A stretch of DNA of 23,297 bases from a virus, in the IMG/VR virus record IMGVR_UViG_3300044799_000193, positions 1 to 23,297 of that record. The stretch is one strand, 5' to 3'. Made by a program: the position numbers and the translations under genes. Below the pieces are notes generated by a model that did no database searches, was not told where the DNA came from, and was given only the letters and a program-made list of their open reading frames with translations. This document shows, one piece after another, positions 22,453-23,297 of this stretch (positions are counted from its first letter, which is position 1; the number at the start of each line of letters is the position of its first letter).

Positions 22453-22570
22453 TTTCCTGCTCCTTTTCTTTTTCTCTCTCCATTTTCTTCCCCCTCAACC
22501 TCTCCAGCGCTGCCTTCTCCTCCCTCTCCATCTTCTCTACCGTTTCCGGGGGCCAGGTGGGGATGGTCAT
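22430..22570 (-). CDS. 46-aa highly charged coiled protein
   Basis: An open frame starting by ATGA overlap with the HerA-like gene. After MTIPTWPPETVEKMEREEKA it is nearly pure Glu/Lys/Arg helix (ALERLRGKKMEREKEKEQEN), compatible with a short single helix or coiled coil. The Pro-rich start and ATGA coupling argue for translation; the biased composition makes homology search weak. It could assist the HerA-like ATPase, from position only. Confidence 0.55.
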   Translation of the reverse strand: MTIPTWPPETVEKMEREEKAALERLRGKKMEREKEKEQENDKRIFS

Positions 22571-23297
22571 ATTTCAGGATTTATCCAAATTTCTCTACTC
22601 TGTTCGATAATAAGTTTTCTTCGTTTTAGGTTCGATATGTAGGTATTAAAGCTACCGGAACTTGGGGAAAGGCCAACGGCAAATCCAATCTGATCCCGGC
22701 TGAATTTATTCCCAGCTTTCTCCGATAAGAATTTCAATATCTTTCCTTCACCTCCCCGGCCTGCCTTTTCTATCCAGAAGGAAAGATTGCTGCTTATCGC
22801 AAGGGGAGATAAAGAAGCACCTTCAACCCCTACTAACTTTTTGATTGAATCAATGATGGATTGTAGTTTTCTGATTTTCTGGTCTTCGTCTAATAATTTG
22901 GACTCATATTCATTTCTTAAGTTAATAATCTCTATCTTTTCCTTTTGCGAGAATCCCTTTGCTCCTATATCTGTTTCTGTGTCTGCTTTTTTGTTCTTAC
23001 CCTTCGCTTCCGTTGTAGAAAATTTCTTAATAAAATCTTGGATGTCTGCCTTATCCAATTCCGCGAGTTGAAACTTATCCCCTATTTTTTCTCTGTCTGG
23101 GTGAAAGGTTTCTCTTTTCCTGATTTTTATCCGTTCAAATACCCCCATGAATTCGGGTGACCAAATCCAACCTTCTCCAGTCGGTAACGAAGGCAACGAC
23201 TTCATGAACTTTTCGAAATCCCCTTCCGCGGAATGATATTCAACCCATTCTTTTAGAGCTTTGCGGTCTTGGGGGCTCACATTCCGAAATGCCAATA
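22567..23297 (-). CDS. HerA-like ATPase, C-terminal part (partial)
   Basis: Only the last 240-odd residues are inside the window; the frame is open to its end, and the TTG near 23295 is probably an internal codon, not a start. The pattern RNVSPQDRKALKEWVEYHS, then LPTGEGWIWSPEFMGVFERI and KRETFHPDREKI, matches the end of the HerA/FtsK-type ATPase core in phage proteins. Residues about 115-160 are a charged helix, and the last 65 residues are a winged-helix domain (KILKFLSEKAG, FAVGLSPSSGSFNTYISNLK). Walker motifs lie outside the window. Such ATPases pump or process DNA. The match is good, but activity cannot be judged. Confidence 0.8.
   Translation of the reverse strand, partial: LAFRNVSPQDRKALKEWVEYHSAEGDFEKFMKSLPSLPTGEGWIWSPEFMGVFERIKIRKRETFHPDREKIGDKFQLAELDKADIQDFIKKFSTTEAKGKNKKADTETDIGAKGFSQKEKIEIINLRNEYESKLLDEDQKIRKLQSIIDSIKKLVGVEGASLSPLAISSNLSFWIEKAGRGGEGKILKFLSEKAGNKFSRDQIGFAVGLSPSSGSFNTYISNLKRRKLIIEQSREIWINPEI

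Noticed and set aside
1-23297. Lysis, integration and tRNA genes.
   Set aside because: I looked for amidase, lysozyme or peptidase motifs, recombinase motifs and cloverleaf-like segments and saw none, so phage lifestyle cannot be decided from this window.

Overview
The window looks like about 23 kb of a tailed double-stranded DNA phage or prophage from an uncultured bacterium. All credible genes lie on the minus strand, so reading from high to low coordinates follows transcription. They are packed tightly: many neighbours overlap by ATGA or abut, most starts have a strong purine-rich ribosome binding site, and no gene-free stretch exceeds about 100 bases. I see no tRNA, rRNA, CRISPR array, insertion sequence, integrase, repressor or recognisable endolysin. 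The set terminase, portal, scaffold, HK97-type capsid, head-tail adaptor and tail hub, with no tape measure or tail-tube gene, suggests a short-tailed (podovirus-like) virion. Seven genes begin with Sec signal peptides and two products look like outer-membrane beta-strand proteins, so I infer a two-membrane (diderm) host. The lineage cannot be named from sequence alone.

Region A (23297 to 19886) is the replication and early module: the 3' end of a HerA-like ATPase, two micro-ORFs (one transmembrane), a 111-aa unknown, a replication initiator-like protein with a repeat-rich and possibly origin-like linker, and a DnaB-family helicase. Region B (19910 to 17551) is a translationally coupled cargo pair, a SPASM-type radical SAM protein with a C-terminal membrane helix and a GT4-type glycosyltransferase. 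Region C (17501 to 16906) holds a RusA-like resolvase and a stand-alone sigma region-4-like protein, followed by a palindrome and a hairpin that could mask a ribosome binding site.

Region D (16856 to 8679) starts with an exported beta-strand protein and a 30-aa membrane peptide. It continues with small and large terminase, portal, four small proteins, scaffold, major capsid and a capsid decoration-like protein that carries a signal peptide. Region E (8596 to 1) has two small charged proteins, an HNH-type endonuclease, a head-tail adaptor, and then a run of five signal-peptide proteins: a small beta protein, a tail fibre, a LamG-type fibre, a beta-barrel-like protein and a 637-aa tail hub-like protein. 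A 34-aa membrane peptide lies among these. An Ala/Pro-rich protein and the first codons of another gene close the window.

The most unusual signal is the repeated fusion of cleavable-looking Sec signal peptides to proteins that otherwise resemble virion parts (decoration, fibre, tail hub), while capsid, portal, scaffold and adaptor lack them. This suggests that part of the particle is exported and assembled, or completed, outside the cytoplasm. The second is a cassette seen twice: an exported beta-strand protein ending in Phe, followed directly by a peptide of 30 to 34 residues with one membrane helix.
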